The position numbers were made by a program, and so were the translations under genes. A DNA stretch of 64,000 nt from Flavisolibacter ginsengisoli DSM 18119 (GTDB lineage Bacteria; Bacteroidota; Bacteroidia; Chitinophagales; Chitinophagaceae). Location: contig NZ_FQUU01000011.1 in the NCBI RefSeq assembly GCF_900129295.1, positions 1 to 64,000 of the forward strand, in the 5' to 3' direction. The notes under the pieces were generated by a model. That model was not told the DNA's origin. It ran no database searches and saw nothing but the letters and a program-made list of their open reading frames with translations. Below, piece after piece: positions 63,402-64,000 of the stretch. Every line of letters starts with the position of its first letter. The first letter of the stretch is position 1.

Positions 63402-64000
63402 ATGATATCTAAATACCTTGGGGTACTATTGCTGTTTCCCCTGATAATCTTTAGTAGCTGCCGCACTTCAAAACACACTATGACTCCCTCCCTGGAAATG
63501 AAAAAAGATCCTGGAAAACTGCTTTCATATTCTTTTTTGAAGAACCTGGTCAGGCAGGCTTCACCTCATTTAGACAGCCTGTTACAGTTAAAAGATCAGT
63601 ACCATGTAAAGATCATTTATACGCAGGTTGACAGGTCAGCTTCCGGCAAGCCCAGGTTTACCAATTATTATTACAACGCAGATCCCAACCAGTATTTTTA
63701 TCCTGCTTCCACTGTTAAAATGCCTGTTGCCTTCCTGGCTCTTCAAAAGCTAAACCAGCTAAACCAGCCAGGGCTGGATAAGCAAACCACTATGATCACG
63801 GAATCGGCTTATGCTGGCCAAACACAGGTTTATAATGATCCTTCTTCAGCAGACGGAAGGCCTACAGTGGCACATTACATCAAGAAGATATTTTTGGTCA
63901 GTGATAATGATGCCTTTAACCGGTTGTATGAGTTTTTAGGCCAGGAGTACATTAATGAAAGCCTGCATAAAATGGGGTACGACAGTGCGCAGGTCCTTCA
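63402..64000 (+). CDS. class A beta-lactamase-like serine hydrolase lipoprotein, cut by window edge
   Basis: The reading frame is open from the ATG at 63402 to the window end (about 199 codons). The leader MISKYLGVLLLFPLIIFSSC has a lipobox cysteine. Ser103-Thr-Val-Lys106 in PASTVKMPVA is the SxxK motif and Ser167-Asp-Asn is the SDN motif, the order of class A enzymes (beta-lactamase2 domain). The KTG part would lie beyond the edge. In this setting an envelope peptidase is as likely as a beta-lactamase. Confidence 0.82.
   Translation, partial: MISKYLGVLLLFPLIIFSSCRTSKHTMTPSLEMKKDPGKLLSYSFLKNLVRQASPHLDSLLQLKDQYHVKIIYTQVDRSASGKPRFTNYYYNADPNQYFYPASTVKMPVAFLALQKLNQLNQPGLDKQTTMITESAYAGQTQVYNDPSSADGRPTVAHYIKKIFLVSDNDAFNRLYEFLGQEYINESLHKMGYDSAQVL

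Overview
The window reads as a chromosomal segment of a Bacteroidota bacterium, most likely a member of the Chitinophagaceae. The signs are type IX secretion sorting domains on delta-60 repeat proteins, many small lipoproteins, TonB receptor and SusC-like carboxypeptidase-regulatory architecture, fused SecDF, TAnnTTTG-type -7 boxes, weak Shine-Dalgarno signals and moderate GC. No rRNA, CRISPR array or prophage was seen. There is one tRNA (Arg, anticodon TCT, minus strand).

Layout. 1-450: edge of an IS256-family element and a long palindrome. 858-7616: four co-directional genes (DUF1549/DUF1553 cytochrome, DUF1501, sugar isomerase-like TIM barrel, membrane cytochrome with leucine-rich repeats), which look like one export-linked redox/sugar operon. 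7775-17450: an accessory stretch with a frameshifted RAYT transposase between mirror-image REP hairpins, small lipoproteins, a serine hydrolase, an AI-2E-type permease and a PKD lipoprotein. It is peppered with two families of palindromic repeats. 17530-21188: GH29 fucosidase plus GH3 glycosidase. 21437-24577 and 39530-42346: two giant delta-60 repeat secreted proteins. 25619-26221 and 59271-59873: two paralogues of an uncharacterised 200-residue family with conserved 10-bp iterons upstream. 26860-30507: AraC/SRPBCC, DinB and cupin/HxlR genes. 30753-36509: an ECF sigma factor, its anti-sigma-like partner, a TPR-CHAT protease and lipoproteins. 36874-39141: TonB-dependent receptor. 43707-47384: PagL-like barrel, GT39 and GT2, a plausible lipid A remodelling group. 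47872-57156: NamZ-like hydrolase, tRNA-Arg, hutH, serine hydrolase, DUF4142 and methylmalonyl-CoA mutase large subunit. 58272 to the end: IscA-type protein, the second paralogue, secDF and the start of a class A beta-lactamase-like lipoprotein.

Best leads. (1) The two 200-residue paralogues share an upstream region with helically phased CGGnCAAAA-type repeats at the same distance from the start codon. Each also lies next to the same perfect hairpin. (2) The exported TPR-CHAT protease sits beside an ECF sigma/anti-sigma pair, and a GAAATGTAACC motif is shared by the promoter regions of the locus. The topology would allow a caspase-like protease to act on the periplasmic part of the anti-sigma protein. 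(3) The window holds a decayed REPtron and several dispersed REP/BIME families.
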